Notes: generated from the letters alone by a model not told the origin. A stretch of DNA of 64,000 nt from Gordionus sp. m RMFG-2023 (GCF_954871325.1 NC_088776.1:34024508-34088507), one strand, 5' to 3'. Counted from the stretch's first letter, positions 32,301 through 47,300 are shown. Program-made: numbers and translations.

Positions 32301-35300
32301 TAGAATAGATCGGCTGAAGGTATGAACAATTTGATAAAAAAGAATGAGAGAGGCATAGGTAATACGAGAATGATTATGAGTATTGAGAATTAGGAAGCAG
32401 TTGAATTATAGGAGATAAATAAATGATAAATATAGTATATTTTTAGCTTTAGTCCGTAATAGATGGCGTCGTACGTGCGAGTGGGAAACTTTATTTTGAA
32501 GATCGAGATTAGGATGGTTGATGGATCAGCCCAATCGAGAAGATGGATAGATGCCGCCAGAGAGAAGGCCCAGATCAGGTACGGAGAGATAACGGTAGAT
32601 AGACCCACAGGCAGGTCGTATAATCGTAGAAGGGAACGGGAGTGGGGGTCTCGAAGAAGAATGTCTTGCTGGTTTTGTGGAGGTGATCATATTTTACGGA
32701 GATGTCCCACGATTAGCACAAACAATAACATGTTAGCGGTACAGGAGGAAGAACCTGTGGTAGGACAAGAGAACAGTGTATGAGGGGTAGAATCAAGTAG
32801 AAGTGCGAAGGTGTTAAAGTTATTTAAAAAATATATTTTTTTTTATGTTACGATTTGAATATTTAAATGATAGATGAATATTAAAGTTATCTGTAATGAA
32901 CTTACATTTATTTTAAATTTTGCATAAACAAATTTTTTTTGAATATAAAAACCCATTATTATTAACGAACGTGAATGTACGAATAATATTATAGATTATT
33001 GTTATTTTGCATAGAAAATGTTTTGTTTTGCATATCAATTTTTTTATATATAAACTCGTAATTTTTATAAATCCAGAATCAATCTGTATTTCAGTGTGTA
33101 TTTGGAAATAAATAACGTGTAATCTTTTAAAAGGTATTATTAGATTTATATTGAATATATTTATCTAACTATTATTTATACTTAAAACTTCCAAACACGA
33201 GTATCAAAAAATAATTAAGCTTTTTCGGAGGTTGGGGGTACTTTTCAATGGGGTAGTCTGCTTCCATCGCTCAAAAATGTAAGGGCAACTGATATATAGG
33301 AGGCTAACGTTAACCGTCATGGCAATTAATTTCATTAAATATCACAATTTTTTTATAATATTTAACAAAATATATTTTTTTAAATACTAGCCCATATCTG
33401 CGTTTTGGTGGGATCGGGCAAGTTGTTGGGTTAAGAATGATGGGTATTTTCAAATTTTTGCTAAAACCATCTTTTAATCTCACCATGAGATCGTATAGAT
33501 AATCAAGGGGGATTTCAAGTCTGATCATAAATTGGTTTGCCTTGACTCGAAACTGATTCCTTTTACAACTCAGTGGAGATGTTTACATTTGAGCTGTCAA
33601 GCCATTTTAAAAATGACAATTTTTTATATACATTATATTTCATATAGAAAACTGTAAGTTTTAACATATAAAATATAAGGAGAAAAATATTCTACTAATC
33701 ACATACACATGATTCATTTGTTTGTAATAAATTTTATAAATTTTATAAATTTTATTAATAAATTATAGGTTCCTCTTTATAATATTAATATATAAATATT
33801 CAAGTGTACATTACATGATTTGATGATATTGAATACCTATCATTTTTTTAAAATATTATTTATAATAGTTTGAATATTATCACTTTCGCATATTGGTGGC
33901 ATGATAAACAACTTTATTAAATTTTGAATTATAATTTTGAATACTATATTTATATATCAATCTATTATTTATTATCAATATATTCCAAAAGGACAACTTA
34001 AATTTACGATTGTTATTATATATATACTCATTTTATATTAATGTTTCCATAAAATTTTGAAGCTATTCAGTTATTGTAATTAGATTTTTAGAACTATTTT
34101 GCTAATGTCATAAAATAAGTGTAATAGACAAGGCGTGTACACAGGAATTTTCTAGGGGAAGGGGATAAATATTTATAAAATTATTGCTATTTAAAAATAT
34201 CAAGCATAAATTTATTAGGACTAACTATTTCTAATAAAATTAATATGAATTATAAAAAATTAAATATATAAACTGGCATATAAAAAACTATAAAATAAAT
34301 TTGAATTAAAAAATATTAAACGGATAAAGCCGTCGGCATAAGAAAAAATTTTAAATAAATGTGAATTATAAAATATTAAGGGGATATACCAGCATATGAA
34401 TCACTATAAAAATGACCCAAAATAAAAATAAAAAATTTAAATGTTGGAAATGTAAATTAATAAACAAGTTTCTTAGGAATAATTGTATTTTGTATGTAAT
34501 AACTTATAAGGTATTCATGAAAAAATATATAACACTTTAAAAAATAAATGTGCACAAATAATATTATTAAGAAGCCTATTATATATTTGATAGCTGATAA
34601 CCCGTCGAGGAATCAGAATTTTCTCCTTTCAATGATGGATAAATAATAAATTTTACCTTTATTTAACAATGATGAAGAGGTTGATTTAGAAATTTATATC
34701 TTTTAGATGAGGGATTATTCTAAAATTTTACATTATTTGGTATAAAATTTATGAAGTATATGGTTAATAATTTTAATTTATGTGCACTATCAAAAATTTT
34801 TAAAATATTTTCTTATCCATTTGTATTTGTAATTTGTAATCTAAAAAATATATTCTTGCTAGTTGAGAGTATAACTTATTTTCAAGCAACATTTGAAACA
34901 GATGTTAAAAATGGATTAAAAAAATTAAAAATGGACAAAAAAAATTAAAAATGGACAAAAAAAATTAAAAATGGACAAAAAAAATTATATAAATCCAATG
35001 AAAAATAATTTATTGAATGTATAGACTTAGAATTTTATATTTTGCAATTTAGTCAGACCCTCTAGAAGAATGGAATGTTTCAAATGGATGGAATTTAAAT
35101 ATGTTCACAAGTAGTCAGATTTAGAAAAGTCTATAGATTTTTATAAAAAATAAAAATGTTTCATGAGTCAAAGTTGTTCAACCAATTTTGCATTCAACAA
35201 TATAGTGGACTGCTATTATAACAGGCTTTATTTTTATCTATATCGTTCATAATGCCAACGTTGAAAGAATCTTTTCTTTAATAAATAATCAAATGAGAGG

Positions 35301-38300
35301 AATAGATTATCCATATTCATTCTTCCAAGATTTCGAGAAATTTTTAGAGAAAAGGCCAAATATATTATGGAAAATATGGAATAAAAAAATATGATTTGTA
35401 AGTTATGATATTTGTAACAAATATTTTACCCAGACACAATAGTTTTTGTTCTCTCACTTCTTATAAAATCTACACTCATCTCAAAGAATCATTTATAAGT
35501 TTTTAAAGCCTTCCTAAATACTCTTTTAAAACAAGACCTGCCATCATAGGAAATCAATTATGGGGGCAAACCTGATTATCTCACAAATACTATGATGGTA
35601 TCCACCCCATTGCAATGGGTTATTTAGAAAATTATTAGCAAAAATAAATTCCAAGTAGGACTTGGTGTTAAGGGAGAAGGCAAAATAGCTTCTCATGCCA
35701 TTTGTATTATGTCCAAATTCCTCCTCCTAACATACCTATTACCAAAGTATACTTTAAAAATGCTTTCAATAGCAATCGCGAACATTTCATAAATTGTTTT
35801 TATCCCAAATTTCTAGATTATTCAATATTCCTAAAGACATATTATAACATTAAAACTCTCCATTATTCAGCCCAAGTGTCATAGATTTTGATAAAAGGAT
35901 CCAGCAGGCGGCACACGTCCTCATTTATTTTACCTTGGTATTCATGATCTCATTCCATTATCTTAAATCTAAATTTGATTTGGATATATATTTGGTATCT
36001 TGATGATGGAACAATCTATGCTTTTCCTAAAATAATTGGTTTTCAATCTCTTGAACCTCATTCTTAATAAGTCCAAATCCAAAATCTGCTTCCATTATGA
36101 CAATTTTAAAGCCATTATTATCTATAAAAATTGAAAATAAATATAATATATTTTAAAAAATCCAGGGTAGGCTGTTCAAATGGTACCTACGGGTCTCTAA
36201 TATATTTATTACCTTCAATATAAATATATCTTTAGAACATATGAATCTTCATTAAATTAATTTCGGGAAAATCTGTAAAAATTATATTTATGTGCTTAAT
36301 AAAAAAAATATTCCTACTTTAATTTTTATACATTTATTTGCCATTTAAAATGTAAAAAATTTATTCTTGGTAGATGAAGGTTTTTCTTAATTTAAACTTG
36401 TCTATTTTTTGGATATACGAAAGATATCGGGTTGGTGAGTGGAGGGTTAAAAATATTTTTAAAACATTGGGCAGGTGAATTTTAAATAATTTCAGGCAAA
36501 ATAAGCAACTGATTTCTATTAAATTTAAGTAAAAAACATTAAAATAATATATAAAGAGCCAAATCAACCCTTATAATAATTTTTAAGCATTGGACAGGCA
36601 AATTAAAAAAACTTTCTTAATAAATGAACAGGCAGGTGCACCTAAACCTGCCCAATGCAACCTCTAGTCAGCATGACATCGAAAACAGCAGATCATAATG
36701 GATTTTACCTATGCCAAGGAATCCATTATAAATGATGTGTCTGCCACTTTTATTTTCCTATGCATTTACCACTAGAGGTATGCAAATGACAAAATTTTTA
36801 GGCCCAATGGGAATTTAGTTAATGCCCATCCCAAGTTTTGCTTGGCCTAATTTCAATTTTTTACTAAAGTTGTCTGACCTTTTTATATATATATTTGCTG
36901 AATTCTGATATTTTATAGAAGTGATAATTCATAAAATATAATGTTTTTAATTTAACCACTCTCCAATATTATAAATAGTGTTTATTTTGGTGTTCAGCAA
37001 CATATATTTTGGTATAAGCCTTGATTTAAAAAAAACAAAATTCATGATAAAATAATGCACAAAAATTATTTGTTAAAAAATATACTTTTGAAAAATGTAA
37101 GAAATAATGGCAAATATAACCAATATCTTAACATCTTCTGATATCGATATGGCATCTTGTGTTGAATATATTCACCATATCTGTAAATCACATGAGAATT
37201 TCTATTGAATTAAAATTGCTAATGATTAGATTATCATTGGACGAATATTTTTTTAAAAAATACTATTGGCTAAATATGATTGACGTTTTTTGAGAACTAT
37301 TATAATAGATAAAGTAAAATCTAATCTTCGTTGAAATTGAGCTAATTTTTCAATTTTCTCATCCGTGCTTGGCGTCAAATGCTTATGAATATTCAAAAGG
37401 GCCAAACCATTTGATCTACTTTCAGAAGTTGTACTTCGGTATGTTTTTATTCTTCTTAAAGAAGAAAATGTTCTCTCATTAGTTGCAGTACTAATACTAA
37501 TGGGAAGAGTTGTTAATATATATATAATAATTTTAATATTGGGAAAATAATCTAAAAGATTTTTGAAATAATACAAAGCATCCATAACATTTTTTGGGAC
37601 TATATCAACCATAGTTAATCTTTTATACCATAGTTGGTTATCATAAAATACTTTAACATCTTCATGATAAAAATTTGCTAAATATTATTATTTTTTTTCT
37701 ATCACCATTTGAAGAGGGTGGGAAGGCTTTTGTGGAAGTAATATCTTCAGATTGTTAAGTGCTGCCTGATAAATTAAAAACTGTTTATTTATTTGGTTTA
37801 TAAATGTATATCTAAGAGAAAGATAAAGACATTTATTATATAATACTATTCTAATTATACTGACCCTATATTAATGTTTGGACGATGAGTATGCCTTGCT
37901 GCAAGTCGAGGGACAAATATCAAACTCGTATAGCTCTGCTTTTGACTCAACATTAACATAGAAAATATGAAATTCTTCATCAACATTAGCCATGAGTTCT
38001 AATAAAATACTCTCCGCTATTCTCATCGACTCACTGCTTGATGTCTAAGACTTCATCTCATTGGACAAGCTTTTTGCAATTTCTTTCTCCTTGTTGGACA
38101 AGGAGTTTCAGAAATAATTTTGTTTAAAATATTCTGTCGCTTGGGGTATTCCATTAATGCAGAATCCCCGAATGCTTTAAATTTTACAAAACCACGATAA
38201 TAACCTTCATTATCATTATAATTGAAGTTCAAACTTCCTGAATCCAATTGCCACATAATACTAGGCCCTGCAATCTACAATATAGAATGCCTCAATAGCT

Positions 38301-41300
38301 AGTTTAATCTTGCTTCTATTTTCTTTTGCTATTTTAATCCTATTTTTGTCAATATGTGATGAAATGGGAATTATATCCCTACTTTGAAAATTTGAAGAAA
38401 TCCGGTTCATAGCTTTTGTGATAATTTGCTTTTTGATGATTGTCAAAGATTTATCCAGCATCTTTGTACTTGTTGAATCGAGTCTTAACAAGACTGTTAA
38501 GCTTAACTAAATTTATTCCAGCATATTTTGGGCCAAACAGGGCACAATTATAAAATGTTATAAAAATTTTTGTACTATTTTGCTTTTTTGTAAGATGACT
38601 AGAATTTTCATCATCATCAATATGTTTAAAAATTCTTATATCATAATTATTATTTGACTAGAAATTTGAAAATGATAGATAAATATTACGCCAAGGAAAA
38701 CTAGAAATCGAAATTAATTGATAAATAACTTAGTAAATAAATGTGAACTTAAATATATATTTAAAAAGAAAGAGATAGGAATAAATATTATAAAATATAA
38801 ATTAATATAAACAATAATATTTTTGAAGAATATATGGGGGTTTTCCTGCCCCCCCCCCTTATTGCATATGCGTCTATAATAGACATTTAGATTACAATGT
38901 ATAAAATCTATATAAGAAATCTCAATTTACTACATTTATGTATATATATTCCGATTCCTTATTTCTATTAAATTATATTTTCATATAAATTTTCAAAAAT
39001 GGAGTTCTACCCAAAAAATAAAATGTTCTATAATTAAGATGATTAATTTATATTATTTTTTAATCTTGACTAAATCATTTAAGTATTCAGAAATTATTAT
39101 ACCCATTGTTAGTAAAGATTTCTGAAATTTTCCCACAGTATTCTTTTTGATGTCTTCCTCGATGCTTCTTTTTGTTAATCTCTGAAATTGATCAAAAACT
39201 AATTTTAGCTGTTCCGGATTAGATCGGCCGAGAATATTTATGTAGGCATCTGTCTTGGATCCTAGTAATTTTGAAATGCGACTACCGGAGGATAAAGTCT
39301 AATCAAATAATTGTATCAATATTTTTCAAACAATTAAATTGCTGGCATGTCATATGAGATCATATTAATTATATTTTAATTTTATATTTATAGAACTAAT
39401 GGGACTCAATTTTAAATGTAACTCGAACAATAATAGGGCATGCTCTCCATGAAATTTGCTTAGTATTATCCAGGCACTTCTACACCTCCTAAGTCAGTTA
39501 TAGAATCGCTCCGATACATTAATTCCTCAAAATTAACAGAAAAAAAAGAGAGAATTATAATTAGAAAAAGTAAAAAAATCCAAACGACAGATAGTTATAT
39601 AACAAAAATAAATAATAATTACAAGATTGATAAAGAATGTGAAAATGTCCTAGAGAGATATTAGAAATACGTATTACTTGTCAGTATGATAGATATGAGA
39701 TTTGTCTCATTGAGAAATCAAAACAATGTTGAGATAAAATCAGATAAAGTGATTTATAAGTCCATGACTACTTACAGTAATTATTATATAGAAAGCAGGG
39801 TGGGGGTTAAAAATTGATATAGGATACAGGTTAAATCAGTTATAAACTTCTTAAATATTTTTTTAAATTATAATATAACCTACTTGTGCTGCTTTTAAGG
39901 CACTCTCGGCATTCACTTGATTTGAGGAGTCCCGATCAGGCTTATAATTATATTTTTAATATACTTTCGATATTTATTGATTTTGAATTAGAGTGCTTAA
40001 AATTGTAATCATTAAGAAAACTCTAAGTTTATAAAATTGATTAGTGTTGTGGAATAGTATACATATTTTGTTTATAAAAGTTTAATTTATTTTAAGTTAA
40101 ATTCCCCGATTTTATAAAATGTATAAATCCCTTTGTATAAAATGTTGTTTTAAGATAAATTGTTACCTAATTAATGTCTGGTGTTTGATATAATTAATAT
40201 ATTTAATGTTTCCCAGTCCTTACAATTTTCAGGAAGTAGCTACGAAATTTTTTTAAATTATCATGGATTGCTTTTGTATTAAGAATTAGATCTTAAAAGA
40301 TTTTATTAATCAATAAAATCTATTATTTAATCATTATTTTAAAGTCTAAGTGGATTCTTAAGAATGTAATTTTAATTTTTTTGAATCGATGAAATTCATA
40401 ATAAATTTGAAATTTTATAAAAATTGTCATAAAGTTTTAAAGATGCATTATATTTTATATAATTTTTCAGGAAACTAATGATAAAACTTCTAAATTACAA
40501 AAGGACTAGGGCTAATTTAATTATTCTCAAATAGTTCATAAATTGCACTATATAATAAATTAGATATATTTTTAAATTTTTTTAATGTGAATATCAAAAT
40601 TATTAAATTACGCTAAGAAGAACATCGAGAAATTTTTGGACCTTACCGTGCACATCTCCATTGATAGCCTTTATCATTGGTTTTTTATATTCTGGGATAG
40701 TTTAAAGCAAATAATATATTGATATTAAAATATTAATTGTTTAAATTTCGGCCTTCATTTCAAATGGTTTTAATTATTCAAAACAATAAAAATATACAAA
40801 TTTTAAAAAAATTCAAACTTTCTAAATCCCCAAATTCAATATATAAACTTAACTAGTTTACAAAATAGTTAGAGGCTTGGCTAATCTGTAAATCCAGACT
40901 AGCTAGAGGATTGAAATATATCTTTATTCCTTTTAGTAGAGTTTTATATATTCAATCTCATTATTATCTTTCTTTTTGTATTTCTCTTACCCATTTTTGA
41001 TTCTTCTTATAATTAAATTTTTTATATATGTTAGCCTAAATGTGTTATTTTTGGCAATTTGATATAGAGGTAGGCCGGGTGAATTGGTTATTTCGGCAAT
41101 GTATTCTATTTTATAAATAATCAATCTTTTTATTTATTTAAAAAATGATAAATTACTAAAATATTAAAACAAGTATATAAAAATATATAAAATTATCAAA
41201 TAAAAATAAATATAATATATTATATTATAAGTATCGGGGGTTTGACTAAACTGCAAATGCTAAGGTAAACTGCAAATGCTTAGGTAAATTTTTTTATATA

Positions 41301-44300
41301 TTATCTATTTGTAGTGAGATCCATTTTCCTATAATATAAATAACTTATAAAAAATTAAATTTTTAGATATATTCAATAATAAAGAAATATACATTAATAG
41401 TTGAATTATCTTTTATCTCATAATAAATCGTTATGTAAATTTTAAATTTCAATAATATTAAATCCGCAAGATGGCGTATTATTATTTTATAAAAAAAATT
41501 TATATTATTTTTTGTTTTATTATATTTTAAAATCATATTGTATTATTACTTAAAAAGTAAGCTAAATTCCATATATTATCTATCAAAAATTGATTCGAAA
41601 AATTGCAAGAACAAATATAGGTTTTTATATATTACATATGATCACATTTTAATGGTTATAGTAAGATAAATTAATTTTTTTAAATAATTTTTGCATGCTT
41701 GTTATTGATATTTTTCCTAAATAGCCACTTTGTTTTTATTGCCATTATTACAATATTACCATACAATAATATTATTCTAATAAATAAGATATCACAGAAA
41801 AATTTTATCGAAAATATAATGTTTGTAAAAGATTATTTTACACCTAGCATAAAAATGTATATAATGTATAAAGATTTACCATTTTTAGGGGAAAAATATA
41901 ATTTAGATAAGGGATTCTGGTAATTTTATAAATTGCGTTATATTTTATTTGTAAAATGATATATTGGTTTTAAGTAAAGAATGGAGAGGGCGGGGGGAGA
42001 TTGGTGTATTTGTTCGAATTTTCAGTTGATTTCGAAAGACTTTGATTTGCTATTCTGAGATATAATAACTTGGGGTTTTAACGTCGGCTAATATCTAATG
42101 AGAATTGTTGGTGGGTTAAGCATCCATGTATTTCTTTTTCTACAAATTTTGTTTTGTTAAGTTAATCGTTAAAGTAATATAATTTGATTGTTTAAATGAC
42201 CATGAAAAGGGTCTTTGGATTTTGTAGCGAACAGAATATCATTACCAATTTTATGTAATATATTTTAATTTGCAGGATGGTAGTGAAGAAGAAGGTTGTG
42301 AAATTTAGGTTATGGAAATAAGTTCCCATGAATCAAATCCTAATCTTAACATTTTAAATGGAAATTTTTTTTAAATAAAAGTTAAAAAGGCTGGATATAA
42401 AATCTGTATAAACATAAAAATGATAAAGGGTTAAACACAAATTTTGTTAAACATATTAAAAATATATTATTTATATGTGGCTATAAGGAGCATAGGTTTT
42501 CTTAAAAATTCAAGCTTAAGATGGTATGGACAAAATTTAAGAAAATATTTTCCAATAATTTGAATATAATGAGGCTTTTTTTGATATCAATATAACATCA
42601 ATATTTTAAGATATGAATTAAAGAATACTTTCAAAATATATTAATAAAAGAAGCCCTAAATGTAGTATCATAGTATATAATCAAGCTCAAACTATAACAC
42701 CAATAGATTTAATATCTAAAGAAAATATTTTTTTTGGTGAAACAAGTGTTGCAGAGTTCAATAATACAAATAACAATGAATTGTAGGTTTTAAATTATAT
42801 TATGAGAAAGTTGAAATACATTATAAATGCTTAATTATTATCTTTCCATTAAGGAAATTTTTTCATAAATATAATACTGTAATATCTTCATCAGCTTCAA
42901 TTGAAAGGTTATTTAGTCTTGGTACAATGCTATGTATGCCCTATCTATGCTAAGAATGGGCTATTAGTAATATTAAAATGCCTGATATATTAACTCATCA
43001 TTAAATATTTTATTAATTATTGTAAATATTCATTCTTACTAAATGAATATGTTATGTTCTTCACAAATAAATAATAAAAACTATATTTTATAAACTATTC
43101 TAATTTAATTGGTAATAATAATTAGATGCAAGTATCTTTTTGATATTTTAAAAAAAATACTAGTATCTGTATCTAAGATTAATTTTTTCACATCTGTATC
43201 TAGATAGGACATACCCATGTAATATAAATATATTCCTACGTGATTATCCATTTCTGATTGAATATATTAAGATATATATGACGACTAGAAAAAAATCTAT
43301 TGTGATTGTGATCTTATAATTATGCAGATTTTTTTACTCAAGGATACTAACAAACCTTATAACCCCGGTATGAAGTATAAAATGAGGTAAAAAAAGATAA
43401 ATGAATGAATACCATCATGTAAAATATTTATATAAATATGATTCTAATTATATAAATATGGTATTATTGAATATCATTTGACACAAAATAATATTTTATA
43501 TAGTAATATTAACAATATACTTTACCGGCATGACTTTGTTTTAAATATTATACATAGCCCTCCACTTTCGTATTATGATAGTTCAGCTTATTAAAATGAA
43601 TCTTTAATGTTTTAGGAGTAAATTCTGATATATAGCATTTTAAAATGATTATATTTTTTTATAATAGTATTTTATAACAATACACGCTAACTTGCGGATT
43701 TAATATTATTTAAATTTAAAATTTAATTATTAATATTTTTAATATAATTATATTAAAAGATTTAAACGATTTATTATGAGATAAAAGAAAATTCAACTAT
43801 AAATGTATATTTCTTTATTATTGAATATATCTAAAAATTTAATTTAGTTATTTATATCATAGGAAAATGAATCTAACTACAAATAAAAGATAATATAAGA
43901 AAATTTTTACAGCATTTGCAGTTTACCTTGGCATTTGCAGTTTACCTTAGCAGCAGTTTAATCAAACCGAAGTATCGGAGGCTCTAAAAAGAGCTTAATT
44001 TAATAATGAATATGTACCTAAAAAACAAGTATAATTGTGTTTGAAAATTTCTAGTTAAAGTTTTTGTTTAAGAAATATGGATTCGCGATTTTCGTTTATG
44101 TTAAAAATTTTTCGCGATAAAGTTTTTTTAAAAAAGTATGTAAACTGTGAAAAATTGCCGTTAGTTGATATGACTATTGGCTGAAATATGGAGTTATTTA
44201 ATTTTGAATATGTATTAATTTATTTATTATTCATTTGAGATTAATTATTTAAAAGGAATCAATTATTTATAAATTTATTTTTATAATTTATAGATTTTGT

Positions 44301-47300
44301 TAGATATATTTTTTTGCGTATCACGTCAATACCGCGAAACTTTTACCGCGAAATGTATTATCGCGAATGCATTATCGCGAATGTCGATTACCGCGAAAAG
44401 ATATTATAGCGAATGCATTACCGCGAATGCATTATAGCGAATGTATCATAGCGAATATATTTGCGCGAATGCATTATAGCGAATGCATTACCGCGAAAAT
44501 ATTATAGCGAATGCATTACAGCGAATGTAATACCGCGAATGCATTATCGCGAATGCATCATAGCGAATGTATTATAGCGAATATATTAGCTCGAATGCAT
44601 TACCGCGAAAACATTATAGCGAATGCATTACAGCGAATGTAATACCGCAAATGCATTATCGCGAATGCATAATAGCGAATGTATTATAGCGATTATATTA
44701 GCGCGAATGCATTATAGCGAATGCATTACCGCGAAAACATTATAGCGAATGCATTACAGCGAATATATTATCGCGAATGTATCATAGCGAATGTATTAGA
44801 GCGAATACATTACAGCGAATGCATCATAGAGAATGCAATATCGCGAATGCATTACAACTAACAATATCACAATGCAATAGTGATTTATATTTGACAAAAT
44901 TATATTTAACCCATTTATTAAGTTCCAAAAAACCAGAGAACCAGCTTAATTGTCTATATTTATTTAAAGTAGCGTTTTAAAATTATTTACCTCTAAAACA
45001 CATCACTTGTTATTTATGAAATTCGTATTTTATTAAAAAATATGTGGAATTTGGTACACTTAATTTTTTTAACAATTAGATTAAGTCGTTTTTTACAAAA
45101 GACCCTATTCATTAATATTTTATATTTTATGATTGATTCTAGTAAAAGTTAATTTTTGCCCCAACAAGCCCCAAACCCCAGGCTTGTAGATTATATTGGT
45201 TTATTAAGTCTCCTATAGGATAATTGTTATTATCAATAATACACCATTTGTATATAAATAATTCATAAAAAATTTCAAAATGTGATATTATATTTTAAAA
45301 ATGTTTAAGTTTTAATGAATTTTTTAATTTTTTTTCTATTTCTTTTGATTATCAACCACCAGAAAAGGTGAAAGTTAAAGGGAAAAAAATAGTATTTAAA
45401 GCTATAATAGCCAATGAATACTTATTATATCATATTTTTAAGCATAATATAATTAATTCGACCTAATTCTACTAGCCCCTAGTTACTGATATGCAGGGTT
45501 GTGCATTTGACCGGTCAAATACAATTCGGTCAATTGACCGATATTTGACCGGTCAAATATGGTCAAATACGGTCAAATAGGGTCAAATTCAAATAAATGT
45601 TTTTTACACCAATATTAACTTTATTTTGCATTTATATAATATTATAATAAATCTATGTATAATAATAAATATCATAATATTTTTTAATTCATTCTATAGT
45701 CAATGTTTCACCCTCCGTGGCAGAGTCTTGTTCCGATTCATAAATAATTGTTTGGTATACAAATAAATTATATCAAGCATAACAATCAAGACTGCTTTCA
45801 ATGTCAGTTATTAGTTACATGGCTTTGCAATTTTATTGTTTTTTTATTTGCAAAGATTGTGAATGTTTTAAATGATTTTATATAACACTTTTATGTTTTA
45901 AATCATTAAATATATCCTAATAAAAAAATATATAACTTTTATATATGGAAAATTAAGCAGAGTTTATAATAGCCTCGACCAAAGGCTTGTTCGTCCCCGA
46001 AGAATTAAATGATATTTATAATTGAGCTCTAACGGTGTTATAAATTAAAATCCTATTATAATAGTATTTGTTTATATTTGTTATATAAAATGTTTTATTG
46101 ATTATATGCCTATATTAGAAGATTTATGTATTATTAGTTGAAATTTATCTCATACATTTTTTATAATAAATAAAAACATACGACTTTTATTCCTCAATCT
46201 ATATATATTATAGAATAACAGTTTTCGAATAAAAATAGATTACGCTTGAGAATTATATTTTCAACCACCAAATGGAGTTGGACTTGTATTTTTATTCTTT
46301 TAGTCGTTTTGATAATTTCTTGAGAAGAGTTTGGATATAATTATTCATATCTATCTATAGAAACATAACATTTAATTTGATATGTGATCTCTAAAATTTT
46401 CTTAAGCTTCTAGAGAGGTGTCAGAAAATTTGAAGGATTGATATGGCACTAATTTATCGAATCAGGGTAACTCTCAGAATTCCTGCAAAAGTATAGATAA
46501 TAATGAGATCGAAATATAACTAAAATTTATGATAGAAATATTTATATGCATTTTTTCGTAAAACTATGTAAAAGGAACAATTTTAATTTGAATAAAAATT
46601 TCTGAGAATGTTTTTAACCATATCATTCAATGACACCTCAGAATAATAGATTTTGGAGAAAAATAAAGTTGTTACAATAAAATAATAAAAATCGATAAAA
46701 AATATATAAATATTACACTTAAAAAAAATGGGGTTCAATGGATCCATTTAGGCAGTAGTAGAAATAACCTCTTGTGACTGGTTATAGCTATTCATTGATG
46801 TATTTTAGGCATCTTAATATATATAAGCTTCTCAAACATTTTATTAATGTAATAGATGATCTTCGGAAACAATTAATAGGCTAAGTGCAACAATAAGCAT
46901 TTTTTAAATACTTGTGAATTTTTATAGGGTTTTTAATCAAACTAATTAGGGAATTTAAATTTCACAAATTAAGTACTAAATAATGGTGAAAATAAGATGT
47001 TTGTCGGATAAAGTTTTTGTTTATTTTGTTAATAACTTTTTTATTTAAAATTCGGCTACCAAAGTGATTAAAGCACTAACCTCTATTAATGAAGTCCTAA
47101 AGAATGATATAAATTTCATTGTTAGTGCTTTCATATTTTTCTGGCCAAAATTTGACCTCTAAAGATTTCTTTAGCGCATTACAATTTTTATAAAGACGGG
47201 TAACCAAATTAATTACGGAATTCAAATTTACTAATTTAGCATTAAATAATGGCCAAAACCGGATGTTTAGTACTACTATAGTTTTTGTTTTGGCACGTCG

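Larger units (their letters stand above)
28572..33200 (+). mobile_element. Ty3/gypsy LTR retrotransposon fossil, young
   Basis: A 4.6-kb element with LTRs 28572-28963 and 32812-33200 (about 390 bp, roughly 1% different) and the perfect 5-bp duplication GTATC (28567-28571, 33201-33205). Parts in order: reverse transcriptase near 29540-30400 (CRLPFGLKVSPAIFQRTM and YYLDDVLISG), RNase H near 30420-30700, integrase zinc-binding region near 31060-31230, integrase core near 31240-31740 (SDGGPAF, SNGQAERM). Then comes a tandem repeat (31930-32290), then a segment with a CCHC-like knuckle (CWFCGGDHILRRC) near 32460-32780, on the far side of integrase. Most domains read well. A handful of breaks mean it is not whole. 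It lies in annexin intron 8. Confidence 0.92.
34130..38876 (-). mobile_element. hAT-A element, copy 3, carrying nested insertions
   Basis: The left end AAGGCGTGTACACAG (34130) and the right end ...GCATATGCGTCTA (38876) are diverged hAT-A ends. The exact 8-bp duplication TAATAGAC flanks both (34122-34129, 38877-38884), proving one insertion although nearly 3 kb of foreign sequence (about 34500-37300) now separates the left end from the transposase. The interior insertions include another hAT remnant, a LINE relic and a CCGGGCC-type MITE end. The ends are more diverged than in copies 1, 2 and 4, so this is the oldest of the four. It lies in annexin intron 8, ending 226 bp from exon 8. Confidence 0.85.
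41238..43969. mobile_element. Mutator-like element (MULE) with ~250-bp terminal inverted repeats
   Basis: The left arm (41238 to about 41480, starting gggtttgactaaactgcaaa) is matched in inverse by the right arm (about 43692-43969). Both include aaactgcaaatgc words and a long shared stretch around ttatctcataataaatcgtt. The flanks are the 9-bp direct repeat AAGTATCGG (41229-41237, 43970-43978). Long TIRs and a 9-bp duplication are the signature of Mutator-like transposons. No MULE transposase is recognised inside. Instead there is a hAT fragment (42500-43210) and an unrecognised 74-codon frame (41699-41923), so the copy is non-autonomous. It lies in annexin intron 5. Confidence 0.82.

Noticed and set aside
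34905-34990. Coding Lys-rich repeat
   Set aside because: It is a 20-bp simple tandem repeat (aaaatggacaaaaaaaatta).
39481-39663. 61-codon open plus-strand stretch with basic residues
   Set aside because: It lies in annexin intron 7, opposite strand, matches no family, and has no convincing splice sites.
44777-44980. 67-codon frame read as protein
   Set aside because: It is the GCGAATGCATT minisatellite read in one frame.
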